Of a stretch of DNA of 64,000 bases, positions 21,688 through 30,227 are shown piece after piece; within the stretch, counting starts at the first letter, position 1, and each line of letters starts with the position of its first letter. Both the position numbers and the translations under genes were made by a program. This stretch comes from Halobacillus kuroshimensis DSM 18393. GTDB taxonomy: Bacteria > Bacillota > Bacilli > Bacillales > Halobacillaceae. The stretch is taken from NCBI RefSeq assembly GCF_000425705.1, contig NZ_AUDY01000008.1:620001-684000 (forward strand). Reading direction: 5' to 3'. The notes under the pieces are model-generated. The model saw only the letters and a program-made list of their open reading frames with translations. It did not search any database and was not told the DNA's origin.

Positions 21688-22635
21688 ATGACACGAATTG
21701 CGTTTATGGGAACACCGGACTTTGCGGTCCCTGTTCTTGACCGGATTATGAAAGAAGGATATGAAGTGGTGGTGGCTGTGACCCAGCCGGACCGTCCAAA
21801 AGGGAGGAAGAGGGTTCTTACACCGCCGCCGGTGAAGACAGCAGCCTTGAACCACGGTATTCCGGTGCTGCAGCCTGAAAAAATCAAGCATGAATATGAG
21901 GATGTTCTCGCCTATGAGCCGGACCTGATCGTCACAGCGGCTTTCGGACAGATCCTCCCGGAAGCACTGCTGAACGTTCCGGAATACGGATGCATCAATG
22001 TACATGCCTCGCTGCTGCCCGAATTCAGGGGAGGAGCTCCTATCCATTATAGTATTCTGGAAGGAAAACAAGAAACCGGCGTCACTATCATGTACATGGT
22101 GAAAAAACTGGATGCCGGCGATATGCTTTCCAAAGTTGTCGTTCCGATTGAAGATACCGACCATGTCGGCACACTGCACGATAAATTATCAGCAGCAGGA
22201 GCTGACCTTCTGGCTGACACACTGCCTGAATTGCTGGCAGGAAACATCACTCCTGAAGTTCAGGATGAATCCAAAGTCACGTTTGCCGGCAACATTAAAC
22301 GTGAACAGGAATGGATTGACTGGGACAGAGATCAACAGACCGTTTACAACCACGTAAGGGGGCTTCATCCCTGGCCGGTGGCGTACACGTACTGGAATGG
22401 AAAACCGATGAAAATCTGGTGGGCCGAAAAAGTTTCCGGACACTTTTCCAAAGTCCCGGGAACAGTGGTCAAAATCGAAGAGGACGGTTTCCTCGTTCAG
22501 ACAGGAGACGGAAAAGCGTTGAAAATTGTATCCCTTCAGCCTTCAGGGAAGAAAAAAATGGACGGGCAGTCGTTCGTTAACGGTGCTGGCCAATCTTTAA
22601 GCGAGGGCGACGTATTGGGGGAGCAGCATGGCTAA
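21688..22635 (+). CDS. fmt: Methionyl-tRNA formyltransferase
   Basis: Formylates initiator Met-tRNA using 10-formyl-tetrahydrofolate. The N-terminal transformylase domain has [11 protein letters not shown], the catalytic [18 protein letters not shown] segment (Asn and His near 108-110) and Asp in KLDAGDM; the C-terminal domain follows. 315 aa. GGAAGGAG precedes ATG 21688. The usual partner def (peptide deformylase) is missing at this locus, so deformylase must be encoded elsewhere. Confidence 0.95.
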   Translation: MTRIAFMGTPDFAVPVLDRIMKEGYEVVVAVTQPDRPKGRKRVLTPPPVKTAALNHGIPVLQPEKIKHEYEDVLAYEPDLIVTAAFGQILPEALLNVPEYGCINVHASLLPEFRGGAPIHYSILEGKQETGVTIMYMVKKLDAGDMLSKVVVPIEDTDHVGTLHDKLSAAGADLLADTLPELLAGNITPEVQDESKVTFAGNIKREQEWIDWDRDQQTVYNHVRGLHPWPVAYTYWNGKPMKIWWAEKVSGHFSKVPGTVVKIEEDGFLVQTGDGKALKIVSLQPSGKKKMDGQSFVNGAGQSLSEGDVLGEQHG

Positions 22636-23974
22636 GTATGTATTAAGAGAAACCGCGCTCCATCTATTAACAAGAATCGGTGAGCAGGGAGGCTTCAGTC
22701 ATGTCCTGCTCGACAGAGAAATGTCCAAACAGGAGCTCTCCCGTCAGGACGGGGCTCTATTGACCGAAATTGTGTACGGAACCCTGCAGCGCAGAGACTT
22801 GATCGACTATTATATTCAGCCTTATACTGCCGGGCAGAAGAAAATTAAACCGTGGGTACGCTGGCTGCTTTACATGTCAGTCTATCAAATGATCTTCCTG
22901 GAACGGGTTCCGGACCATGCGGTCATCCACGAGGCGGTGGAGATTTCGAAAAAACGCGGACATAAAGGAATCTCTTCCTTTATGAACGGCGTTCTGCGCA
23001 ATGTGCAGCGAAAAGGTGTTCAAAGCCTTGATCACATTGAAAATGATGTTACGCGTCTTGCGGTTGAAACCAGTCATCCCGAATGGCTTGTACGGAGGTG
23101 GGTGGATCAGTACGGCATGGAAACGACGAGATTGATGTGTGAAGCGAACAACCACCATCTTCCTATGTCCATCCGCGTCCAGCCTCTCAGAATCAGCCGC
23201 AGCGACGCAGCCGGCGAGCTGCGTCAGGAAGGATTTTCGGTAGAGGAGAGTCCATTTTCTACACAAGGCCTGGTTGTAAAAGAGGGGAACATTATAAACC
23301 ACAGGCTCTTTAAAGAGGGCTTTGTAAGCGTTCAGGATCAGAGTTCCATGCTGGTTGCGGAAATGATGGACCTGGATGAAGGGATGGCTGTCCTTGATGC
23401 GTGCAGTGCACCAGGAGGTAAAACCACGCATATAGCAGAAAAAATGAAGGATAAAGGCAGCGTGACAGCTTATGATCTTCATGAAAAGAAGGCAAAGCTC
23501 GTCAGTAAAAAAGCTGAACAGCTCCATCTTACTTCCATTAAAGCCGGGCAGGCGGATTCCCGGACACTCACATCGGTGCATGCGTCTGAGAGCTTTGATC
23601 GGATCCTGCTTGATGCCCCATGTTCAGGTCTTGGTGTACTGAGAGGCAAGCCGGATATTAAGTACCATAAGAGTGAGGAAGATATCTATAAGCTCAGGAG
23701 TATCCAGGACGACTTGTTCCACGAGGTGGCGCCGCTCCTGAAATCCGGTGGAAAACTCGTCTACAGCACATGTACAGTGGACCGGCATGAAAACGAAGAA
23801 GCGGTCCGTCATTTTCTGGATCAACATCCGGAATATGAACTGGATCCATCCTTTGTCAACGATCTTCCCGATGCTCTGCGGCAAGGGGAAGGCCTGACCG
23901 AAACCGGTCTTCAGCTGTTTCCCCACGAGTGGGATACGGATGGCTTTTTCTTGACGCGATTGGTGAAAAAATAA
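22628..23974 (+). CDS. rsmB: 16S rRNA (cytosine-967-C5)-methyltransferase
   Basis: 448 aa. An N-terminal NusB-like RNA-binding domain (1 to about 140) precedes a Rossmann methyltransferase with SAM-binding [12 protein letters not shown] near residue 256, the motif [12 protein letters not shown] (first catalytic Cys) and motif [16 protein letters not shown] (nucleophilic Cys). Overlaps fmt by 8 bases. A moderate hairpin (CTGCTTC/GAAGCAG, about 23978-24005) without a long T run follows the stop. rlmN, the next gene in B. subtilis, is absent. Confidence 0.94.
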   Translation: MAKYVLRETALHLLTRIGEQGGFSHVLLDREMSKQELSRQDGALLTEIVYGTLQRRDLIDYYIQPYTAGQKKIKPWVRWLLYMSVYQMIFLERVPDHAVIHEAVEISKKRGHKGISSFMNGVLRNVQRKGVQSLDHIENDVTRLAVETSHPEWLVRRWVDQYGMETTRLMCEANNHHLPMSIRVQPLRISRSDAAGELRQEGFSVEESPFSTQGLVVKEGNIINHRLFKEGFVSVQDQSSMLVAEMMDLDEGMAVLDACSAPGGKTTHIAEKMKDKGSVTAYDLHEKKAKLVSKKAEQLHLTSIKAGQADSRTLTSVHASESFDRILLDAPCSGLGVLRGKPDIKYHKSEEDIYKLRSIQDDLFHEVAPLLKSGGKLVYSTCTVDRHENEEAVRHFLDQHPEYELDPSFVNDLPDALRQGEGLTETGLQLFPHEWDTDGFFLTRLVKK

Positions 23975-24050
23975 AGGCTCCTGCTTCTTGTTGATGGAAG
24001 CAGCCGGCCTTCTATGGATGACAGTAACTGAAAAAGGCAGGTGAACGTCC

Positions 24051-24812
24051 ATGATAGAGTACTACCTCACAGATCAAGGCAGAGTAAGGGCTCATAATGA
24101 AGATGCAGGCGGCGTGTTCAGAAATCATTCCGGTCAGGTGCTTGCTGTCGCAGCCGACGGCATGGGGGGGCATCAGGCAGGTGATGTCGCCAGCCGGATG
24201 GCTGTTGATGTTTTACATAAGGAATGGGAGCATACGGGTTCGTTTCAAACTCCGAATGGTGCTGAAGAGTGGATAAAGGAAACTATCCGCTCCGCCAATA
24301 ATGAAATCAAAACCTATGCTTCTGAACATGAAGAATGTGCCGGCATGGGGACGACAATTGTGGCAGCTATCTGCACCGAACAGTTTGTATCCATTGCCCA
24401 CATCGGGGACAGCCGTTGTTATTTAGCAAATGCTTACGGATTCAAAGCCGTTACGGAAGACCATTCGCTCGTCAATGAGCTTGTCAGGTCCGGACAGATT
24501 ACAGAAGAACAGGCCGAGCATCACCCCCGCAAAAATGTTCTGCTAAAGGCGCTTGGCACAGAATATGACCTTTTTCCTGATGTCCAGAGTATGGAGTGGG
24601 ATCCGGATAACCGTGTTCTTCTTTGTACAGACGGTCTGACCAATAAAGTGAGTCATGAAGAATTAAGTGGTTTAAGTGATCACGAAGGAGACTGGTCCGA
24701 TTTCGCCCGCTCTCTTGTTGAACGGGCTAATGAGCGGGGCGGAGAAGACAATATCACTCTTGCCATTGTCCATCATCTCCCACCCCAAGGTGAGAAGGAA
24801 GGTGTGGATTGA
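24051..24812 (+). CDS. prpC: PPM-type serine/threonine phosphatase PrpC
   Basis: Dephosphorylates the targets of PrkC and EF-Tu/EF-G class substrates. The metal-binding motifs of PP2C phosphatases are visible: ADGMGGHQAGDVAS near residues 34-47, HIGDSR, CTDGLTN and GGEDNIT. 253 aa. A GGCAGGTGAACG ribosome site precedes ATG 24051. The stop overlaps the prkC start (TGATG), giving strict pairing of phosphatase and kinase. Confidence 0.95.
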   Translation: MIEYYLTDQGRVRAHNEDAGGVFRNHSGQVLAVAADGMGGHQAGDVASRMAVDVLHKEWEHTGSFQTPNGAEEWIKETIRSANNEIKTYASEHEECAGMGTTIVAAICTEQFVSIAHIGDSRCYLANAYGFKAVTEDHSLVNELVRSGQITEEQAEHHPRKNVLLKALGTEYDLFPDVQSMEWDPDNRVLLCTDGLTNKVSHEELSGLSDHEGDWSDFARSLVERANERGGEDNITLAIVHHLPPQGEKEGVD

Positions 24813-26806
24813 TGCTCAATGACCGTCTTCTTAATGACCGTTACCGTGTCGATAGAATGATTGGCGGCGGAGGGATGGCGAACGTCTATTTAGCTCATGA
24901 TACCATCCTGGACAGAAGCGTAGCCATCAAGGTACTAAGGCTGGAACACGGAAATGATGAAGAGTTTATTGCGCGTTTCCACCGGGAAGCCCAGTCCGCT
25001 ACCAGCCTTTCTCATCCGAATATCGTCAGTATATACGATGTCGGGGAAGAGGACGATTTGTATTATATGGTCATGGAATATGTAGACGGCATGACACTGA
25101 AGCAGTATATCCAGCACAACAGTCCTGTTGATGTTTCGGAAGCGGTGGACATTATGCGTCAGGTAACTTCTGCCATCACGCATGCCCATGACAACGGCAT
25201 TGTACACAGAGATATCAAGCCGCAGAATATTTTGATTGATCATTACGGCCATGTAAAAGTGACTGATTTCGGAATCGCAATGGCTTTGAGTGCGACCGCT
25301 CTGACTCAGACAAATTCAGTTCTCGGTTCTGTTCATTATCTGTCTCCTGAGCAGGCGCGTGGAGGAATGGCGACGAAGAAATCCGATGTTTATTCGATGG
25401 GCATTGTTTTCTTCGAACTGCTGACTGGACGTCTTCCTTTTTCAGGCGAGTCTCCTGTATCCATTGCCCTTAAGCATCTGCAGCATGATACACCTTCGTT
25501 GAAACGATGGCATCCTGACCTGCCGCAGAGTGTGGAAAATGTCGTATTGAAAGCAACGGCCAAAGATCCGTTTCACCGTTATCCCACCGTGGTGGAAATG
25601 GAACAGGATATTGAGACCTCACTTGAACCCTACCGACGGGATGAAAAACCCTTTGAACTGCCGGAGGAAGATGAAGAGGAAAAAACGAAAGCCATCCCTG
25701 TCATTACGAACGAAGCCTACGGAGATCACACAGAAGATCATACAATCATCCATACCGGTGAGTATCAGCCGGTCAAGGATACAAAAGTGCATCATCAGCA
25801 GCCGGCAGAGGAAAAGAAACCGGTCGATAAAGAAAAGAAAAAGAAGAAAAGAAAGATCTGGCCATGGGTCCTGACATTCCTGCTTCTGATCATACTAGGG
25901 GGCGGAGCTGCCCTGTATTTCACACCGGGAATCATACAGCCTGCCGATGTGACCATCCCTGAAGACCTTGACGGAAGGGAATATGAAGAGGTTTACAGTG
26001 AACTGAGTGATTTGAACCTGATGGTCAGCCGTGAGTCTCAGTTTTCGGATGAAGTGGAAGAGGGACTTGTTATTACGACAGATCCTGAACCCGGTATGAC
26101 AGTGAAAGAAGAAACAGAAGTCACGATTTATACGAGTAAAGGAAAAGAACGGGAAGAATTCCCGGATTATGTGGGTGAAGAATATGACCAGGTCGATAAG
26201 GAACTCCAGGATAAGGGGTACGCAGGGATTGAACGTATTCCTGTTTCCAGCGATGAACCGGCTGGTCAAATTGTCGCCCAGCTTTCTCCGAACCCGGGGG
26301 CAAGCGTGATTCCGGAAGAAGAGGAAGTCATTTTCCGCGTCAGTACCGGCCCCCCGACCATTAATCTGGGACGGTTGGACAGGATGACCCAGGAACAGGC
26401 GGAGAAATATTTAAAGGACCGCAGCCTGGACGTTGAAGTTGCTGAGAGCTACTCGGAGACTGTACCTGCTGGAGAGGTAATTACACAGGCTCCGGAGGCG
26501 TATACCGATGTGAAAGAAGGTTCAACAGTAACCATCACCATATCCAAAGGGCCGGAGGAGAAACCTCCGAGAGAAGAAAACGTAACGTTGGAAGTTCCGT
26601 TTAATGAGGAATCGGAAGAAACAGAACAGCAGGTGTTGATTTATGTCGACGATTATGAAAACGATATGGAGACACCAGTGGTGGAAGAAACCATCACAGA
26701 AACCACCTCTTTTGATGTAACACTGATTATAGAAGAAGGCGGGGAAGCGTCTTACCGTGTGCAGCGAGGTGATGAAGTGATTGATGAAGGAAATGTTCCT
26801 TATTAA
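24812..26806 (+). CDS. prkC: PASTA-domain serine/threonine protein kinase PrkC
   Basis: Membrane kinase that senses muropeptides/peptidoglycan; in Bacillus it controls spore germination and wall metabolism. The kinase domain (residues 1 to about 270) has IGGGGMANVY, AIK, HRDIKPQN, DFG and the activation-loop SVLGSVHYLSPEQ. A lysine-rich juxtamembrane stretch precedes one membrane helix (about 348-370), then three PASTA repeats (about 375-590) and a C-terminal Ig-like region. ATG 24812 overlaps the prpC stop; the upstream TTG in frame is not needed. 664 aa agrees with B. subtilis. Confidence 0.96.
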   Translation: MLNDRLLNDRYRVDRMIGGGGMANVYLAHDTILDRSVAIKVLRLEHGNDEEFIARFHREAQSATSLSHPNIVSIYDVGEEDDLYYMVMEYVDGMTLKQYIQHNSPVDVSEAVDIMRQVTSAITHAHDNGIVHRDIKPQNILIDHYGHVKVTDFGIAMALSATALTQTNSVLGSVHYLSPEQARGGMATKKSDVYSMGIVFFELLTGRLPFSGESPVSIALKHLQHDTPSLKRWHPDLPQSVENVVLKATAKDPFHRYPTVVEMEQDIETSLEPYRRDEKPFELPEEDEEEKTKAIPVITNEAYGDHTEDHTIIHTGEYQPVKDTKVHHQQPAEEKKPVDKEKKKKKRKIWPWVLTFLLLIILGGGAALYFTPGIIQPADVTIPEDLDGREYEEVYSELSDLNLMVSRESQFSDEVEEGLVITTDPEPGMTVKEETEVTIYTSKGKEREEFPDYVGEEYDQVDKELQDKGYAGIERIPVSSDEPAGQIVAQLSPNPGASVIPEEEEVIFRVSTGPPTINLGRLDRMTQEQAEKYLKDRSLDVEVAESYSETVPAGEVITQAPEAYTDVKEGSTVTITISKGPEEKPPREENVTLEVPFNEESEETEQQVLIYVDDYENDMETPVVEETITETTSFDVTLIIEEGGEASYRVQRGDEVIDEGNVPY

Positions 26807-26818
26807 GAAGGTGATCAA

Positions 26819-27700
26819 GTGGCAACCGGAAAAATTATAAAAGCTCTCAGCGGTTTTTATTACGTACTTCATGACGGTGAGGTTTATCAATGCCGTGGGC
26901 GCGGAAACTTCCGTAAGAAAAAAGTGTCCCCTCTCGTCGGGGATATGGTGGAATTTAAGGCGGACAACTACGAAGAGGGCTACATCTTAGCCATCCATGA
27001 CCGGAAAAATGAATTTGTAAGACCGCCGATAGCCAACGTCGACCAAGCGTTGATTGTAACATCAGCCATCCATCCTGATTTTAATTCGCTTCTCCTGGAC
27101 AGATTTCTCGTTCTCGTTGAGGCTAAACGGATCGAACCGTTTATCGTGATTTCCAAGATGGACCAGCTGGACAGCGCTATGGTGGAAGAAATGGAGCAGT
27201 ATAAGGCCGAGTATGAGAAGGTCGGATATCCGGTCATTTTGTCGGCTGTGAACGATTCCCATTCCATGGATGAGATACAAGCACACCTGGCTGGGCGGAC
27301 AACGGTGATTGCCGGGCAGTCCGGAGTCGGCAAGTCCTCGCTGCTGAATTCCATCGACCCCCGTCTTTCCATCGACACGGATGAAATCTCTGAAAGTCTT
27401 GGAAGAGGAAAGCATACGACACGCCACGTGGAACTGTATGACATTTCCGGTGGGCTAGTGGCCGATACGCCGGGGTTCAGCTCCCTTGAGTTTGGGGATT
27501 TAGAGCTTGAACAGCTGCCGGAGTGCTTCCCGGAATTTGTAGAAGTACAAAATGATTGTAAGTTCAGAGGCTGTCTGCATCATAAAGAGCCTAAATGTGC
27601 GGTGAAAGCCGGTGTGGAAAACGGCGTTATATCAGAGCACCGCTATGACCACTACCTGCATTTCATGCAGGAAATCCAGAATAGAAAGCCGAGGTATTAA
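26819..27700 (+). CDS. rsgA: Ribosome small subunit-dependent GTPase RsgA (CpgA)
   Basis: Circularly permuted GTPase for late 30S maturation. An OB-fold N-terminal domain, the permuted G domain with SKMDQ (G4, before the P-loop) and GQSGVGKSSLLN (P-loop, near 165-176), DTPGF (G3), and a C-terminal zinc site (CKFRGCLHHKEPKC, near 246-260) are all seen. GTG start at 26819 behind AAGAAGGTGATC. 293 aa. A known PrkC substrate in B. subtilis, matching its position next to prkC. Confidence 0.95.
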   Translation: MATGKIIKALSGFYYVLHDGEVYQCRGRGNFRKKKVSPLVGDMVEFKADNYEEGYILAIHDRKNEFVRPPIANVDQALIVTSAIHPDFNSLLLDRFLVLVEAKRIEPFIVISKMDQLDSAMVEEMEQYKAEYEKVGYPVILSAVNDSHSMDEIQAHLAGRTTVIAGQSGVGKSSLLNSIDPRLSIDTDEISESLGRGKHTTRHVELYDISGGLVADTPGFSSLEFGDLELEQLPECFPEFVEVQNDCKFRGCLHHKEPKCAVKAGVENGVISEHRYDHYLHFMQEIQNRKPRY

Positions 27701-27703
27701 GGA

Positions 27704-28354
27704 ATGACAAAAATTGCACCTTCCATCTTATCTTCTGATTTTGCAAGACTGGCTGAAGAAATCCAGGATGTGGACCAAGGCGGAGCGGATTACATTCATG
27801 TGGATGTTATGGACGGCCATTTTGTCCCTAATATAACAATAGGCCCCCTGATTGTGGATGCGGTAAGGCCGGTCACCAACCTTCCGCTTGATGTCCATTT
27901 AATGATTGAGAACCCGGATGCCTATATAGAGGCCTTTGCCAAAGCGGGAGCGGATATCATTACCGTCCATCAGGAAGCTTCTCCTCACCTCCACCGCACC
28001 CTGCAGCTGATCAAAAGCTTCGGAGTGAAAGCGGGCGTAGTCATCAATCCCGGGACACCGGTCGAAATGATCCGTCCGGTTCTAAGGGAAGTGGACCTTG
28101 TTTTATTGATGACCGTGAATCCAGGATTTGGCGGTCAGGCATTTATTCCTGATGTGCTTGATAAAATCAGTCAGGTGGCTCAATTAAGAAGCGAATACGG
28201 ACTCTCCTATGAAATTGAAGTGGACGGCGGAGTCAACGAGAAGACCGCCCGTCTCTGCACAGAAGCAGGAGCGGATGTTCTTGTGGCAGGCAGTGCTGTC
28301 TTTAATCAATCGGACAGGAAAAAAGCCATTGAAGGGATCCGCGACTCGTTGTAA
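27704..28354 (+). CDS. rpe: Ribulose-phosphate 3-epimerase
   Basis: Interconverts ribulose 5-phosphate and xylulose 5-phosphate in the pentose phosphate pathway. A TIM-barrel enzyme of 216 aa with IAPSILSSDFARL at the N terminus, HVDVMDGHFVPN, LDVHLMI, TVNPGFGGQ and EVDGGVN, all carrying metal or catalytic residues. It starts 4 bases after rsgA. A hairpin terminator follows before thiN. Confidence 0.96.
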   Translation: MTKIAPSILSSDFARLAEEIQDVDQGGADYIHVDVMDGHFVPNITIGPLIVDAVRPVTNLPLDVHLMIENPDAYIEAFAKAGADIITVHQEASPHLHRTLQLIKSFGVKAGVVINPGTPVEMIRPVLREVDLVLLMTVNPGFGGQAFIPDVLDKISQVAQLRSEYGLSYEIEVDGGVNEKTARLCTEAGADVLVAGSAVFNQSDRKKAIEGIRDSL

Positions 28355-28402
28355 ATAACAGGGAGAACCAAGCGGCTCTGCATTTGGAGTCTTAGTTGAA
28401 AG

Positions 28403-28440
28403 AGCTCAGAGGATCGATGAGAATCCTTTGGGCTTTTTCT
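28403..28440 (+). terminator. Terminator between rpe and thiN
   Basis: AGCTCAGAGGAT pairs with ATCCTTTGGGCT (12 bp with G-U pairs), followed by TTTTTCT. The thiN ribosome site begins right after it, so it could also serve as an attenuator; no known riboswitch aptamer is recognisable upstream. Confidence 0.65.
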
Positions 28441-28459
28441 ATAGAAAGGATGAGCATAC

Positions 28460-29134
28460 GTGAAAAAAATCATCGTAGTCGGTGGAGGGCCGAAAACCTA
28501 TATCCCCAGCTTCCAACGATGGGCAGAGGAAGATGTAGAATGGATCGGAGCAGATCAGGGAGCAGAAGTGCTTGTAGAAGCCGGAATAATCCCTGATGTG
28601 GCCGTCGGCGATTTTGACTCGGTCAGCGCTGCTTCCTATCAGAAGATTAAAGATAAGGCCCGAAAGATGCATACATATCCGGACGAGAAGGATGAGACAG
28701 ATTTGGAGCTTGCGATTAATGAGGCACTGAACCGGAAAGCAGAGCATATCGTATTACTCGGAGTGACGGGAGGAAGGATGGACCATTCCCAAGCGAATAT
28801 TCAGCTGTTGTATCCGTTAATGAAAAAAGGGGTGAAGGCGGTTATCGTGGATCATCAGAACCAGGTGGAAATAGCAGCGTCCGGATCGCATAAAATCAAT
28901 GAGGACCCACATTATCCCTATCTATCTTTTCTTCCTGTGACCCTGGAGGTGAAGGAGCTGACGCTCAACGGCTTTTATTATCCACTTTCCAAGGCTTATC
29001 TGCCCTTCGGGTCCACCTTATGTATCTCCAACAGGCTCGTTGAAGATACAGGTACTTTTTCATTTGAGTCAGGCATACTCTTAGTAATAAGAAGTACAGA
29101 CTCAATGGATCACGGAAAAGGGAGTTCGCATTAG
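28460..29134 (+). CDS. thiN: Thiamine pyrophosphokinase
   Basis: Transfers pyrophosphate from ATP to thiamine, giving TPP. At 224 aa it shows the family motifs GADQGAE, VGDFDS (near residues 51-56), YPDEKDETDLE, GVTGGRMDHSQANI and the C-terminal SNRLV. GTG 28460 is preceded by AAAGGATGAG. Same neighbours as B. subtilis yloS (rpe before, spoVM after). Confidence 0.93.
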   Translation: MKKIIVVGGGPKTYIPSFQRWAEEDVEWIGADQGAEVLVEAGIIPDVAVGDFDSVSAASYQKIKDKARKMHTYPDEKDETDLELAINEALNRKAEHIVLLGVTGGRMDHSQANIQLLYPLMKKGVKAVIVDHQNQVEIAASGSHKINEDPHYPYLSFLPVTLEVKELTLNGFYYPLSKAYLPFGSTLCISNRLVEDTGTFSFESGILLVIRSTDSMDHGKGSSH

Positions 29135-29158
29135 TTCACTTAGGAGGAGGGGGCTCTT

Positions 29159-29239
29159 TTGAAATTTTACACCATTAAACTCCCGCGTTTTGTCGGGGGG
29201 ATAGTGCGCGCAGTCATAAGTACTTTTAAAAAGGATTAG
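29159..29239 (+). CDS. spoVM: Stage V sporulation protein M
   Basis: A 26-residue amphipathic helix that marks the forespore surface by recognising convex membrane and anchors SpoIVA for coat assembly. The translation, MKFYTIKLPRFVGGIVRAV followed by ISTFKKD, is nearly identical to B. subtilis SpoVM, including Lys3 and Pro9. Start is TTG 29159 behind AGGAGGAGGGGG. It shows that the organism is a spore former. Expected to be mother-cell (sigma-E) controlled; I could not assign that promoter confidently. Confidence 0.97.
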   Translation: MKFYTIKLPRFVGGIVRAVISTFKKD

Positions 29240-29243
29240 CTCC

Positions 29244-29340
29244 GGGCCATACGTGCCTGAAGGGAGAGGATAGGTGTCTCCCGGAAGGCCCTGATGCGAT
29301 TCGGTGGTCTTTGGGGGCGGAGTAGACGCTCCCGGGGACT
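29244..29340. ncRNA. Candidate structured RNA between spoVM and rpmB
   Basis: Dense inverted repeats: GGGCC (29244-29248) with GGCCC (29287-29291) closes a domain holding a GGGAGA/TCTCCC hairpin (29262-29282). A second hairpin pairs GGTCTTTGGGGGCG (29306-29319) with CGCTCCCGGGGACT (29327-29340), 14 continuous pairs counting G-U, around a 7-base loop. G-U pairs favour the plus strand, i.e. the spoVM transcript. It ends at a bidirectional terminator. No Rfam family is recognised. Confidence 0.45.
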
Positions 29341-29362
29341 GCCATAATCATATAAAGGCAAG

Positions 29363-29394
29363 AAAAAAAGCACCCGCAGAACGGGTGCTTTTTT
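29363..29394. terminator. Bidirectional terminator between spoVM and rpmB
   Basis: AAAAAAGCACCCG and CGGGTGCTTTTTT form a perfect stem with a five-base loop and T runs on both strands, serving convergent spoVM (plus) and rpmB (minus). Confidence 0.9.
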
Positions 29395-29404
29395 CAGCTC
29401 GTTG

Positions 29405-29593
29405 TTATACGCGCTGGACTTTACCAGATTTAAGTTCACGCGCTGTTACGTAAACTTTCTGAGGCTTGCCATCCACAAGGATGCGTACTTTTTGAACATT
29501 TGCTTTGAATTTACGTTTATTAGCGTTCATCGCGTGTGAACGGTGGTTACCTGCGCGTGTACCTTTACCAGATAGAACACTTCTACGTGCCAT
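29405..29593 (-). CDS. rpmB: 50S ribosomal protein L28
   Basis: 62-residue ribosomal protein starting [24 protein letters not shown]... with the C-terminal [11 protein letters not shown]. Start ATG 29593 follows AGGAGGG on the minus strand; the longer open frame to 29617 has no ribosome site. No zinc-ribbon cysteines, so it is the zinc-independent type. Reads against its neighbours, as in B. subtilis. Confidence 0.96.
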   Translation of the reverse strand: MARRSVLSGKGTRAGNHRSHAMNANKRKFKANVQKVRILVDGKPQKVYVTARELKSGKVQRV

Positions 29594-29788
29594 GAAAATC
29601 CCTCCTGTTACATACAAAAATCATCAGATACTTAGTAACTTTATCATATGTATGTAGGCTTTGCAATAATCTCCGAACAATTATATCAAGAATTTTTTCT
29701 TGACAGACAGATTGAATTGTTTCAAAGTATATTAGGGGATAACCGGCTTATTTTCAACAGTCAACACAAATTCATCACCCTTCACTTG

Positions 29789-29797
29789 TGTTATAAT
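29789..29797 (+). promoter_or_regulatory. Predicted extended -10 promoter for yloU-fakA
   Basis: TGTTATAAT gives an extended -10 (TGN plus perfect TATAAT) about 37 bases before the yloU start; no convincing -35 is seen at the usual distance, which is common with extended -10 promoters. Confidence 0.5.
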
Positions 29798-29833
29798 TAG
29801 GAGAGAAATTGAGGAATCTAAAGGAGGATCTAT

Positions 29834-30196
29834 ATGTCTGTGGATTTGAACAACCAATACGGCCATATAACGATTAGCAATGAAGTTATTTCAACGATTG
29901 CTGGAGGAGCAGCTGTAGAGTGCTACGGTATCGTCGGCATGGCTTCTAAGAACCAGCTGCGGGACGGGCTGGCTGAAATGCTCCGTAAAGAGAACTTTTC
30001 CCGGGGTGTCGTTGTCAGACAGGAAGAAGATCACCTCCACATTGATATGTATATTATTGTGAGCTATGGTACGAAGATATCGGAAGTCGCTCATAACGTC
30101 CAATCTCAAGTAAAATACACATTAAACAAAACAGTCGGATTGTCCGTTGACTCTGTCAATATTTTCATCCAGGGAGTCCGCGTGACAAGCGAATAG
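29834..30196 (+). CDS. yloU: Asp23/Gls24 family envelope stress response protein YloU
   Basis: 120-residue Asp23-domain protein (DUF322), with the central ISNEVISTIAGGAAVECYGIVGMASK and a C-terminal VDSVNIFIQGVRV strand. In Firmicutes members are membrane-associated and linked to envelope stress or lipid metabolism; the exact role of YloU is unknown. AAGGAGGATCT precedes ATG 29834. Linked to fakA 31 bases downstream, a widely conserved pairing. Confidence 0.92.
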   Translation: MSVDLNNQYGHITISNEVISTIAGGAAVECYGIVGMASKNQLRDGLAEMLRKENFSRGVVVRQEEDHLHIDMYIIVSYGTKISEVAHNVQSQVKYTLNKTVGLSVDSVNIFIQGVRVTSE

Positions 30197-30227
30197 GTTG
30201 CAGTTGCAGTCAAAGGAGGAAGTAAGT

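Noticed and set aside
29236-29439. 67-codon minus-strand frame overlapping rpmB and the spoVM flank
   Set aside because: It runs through the bidirectional terminator and into rpmB in another frame, has no ribosome site, and its product resembles no family.
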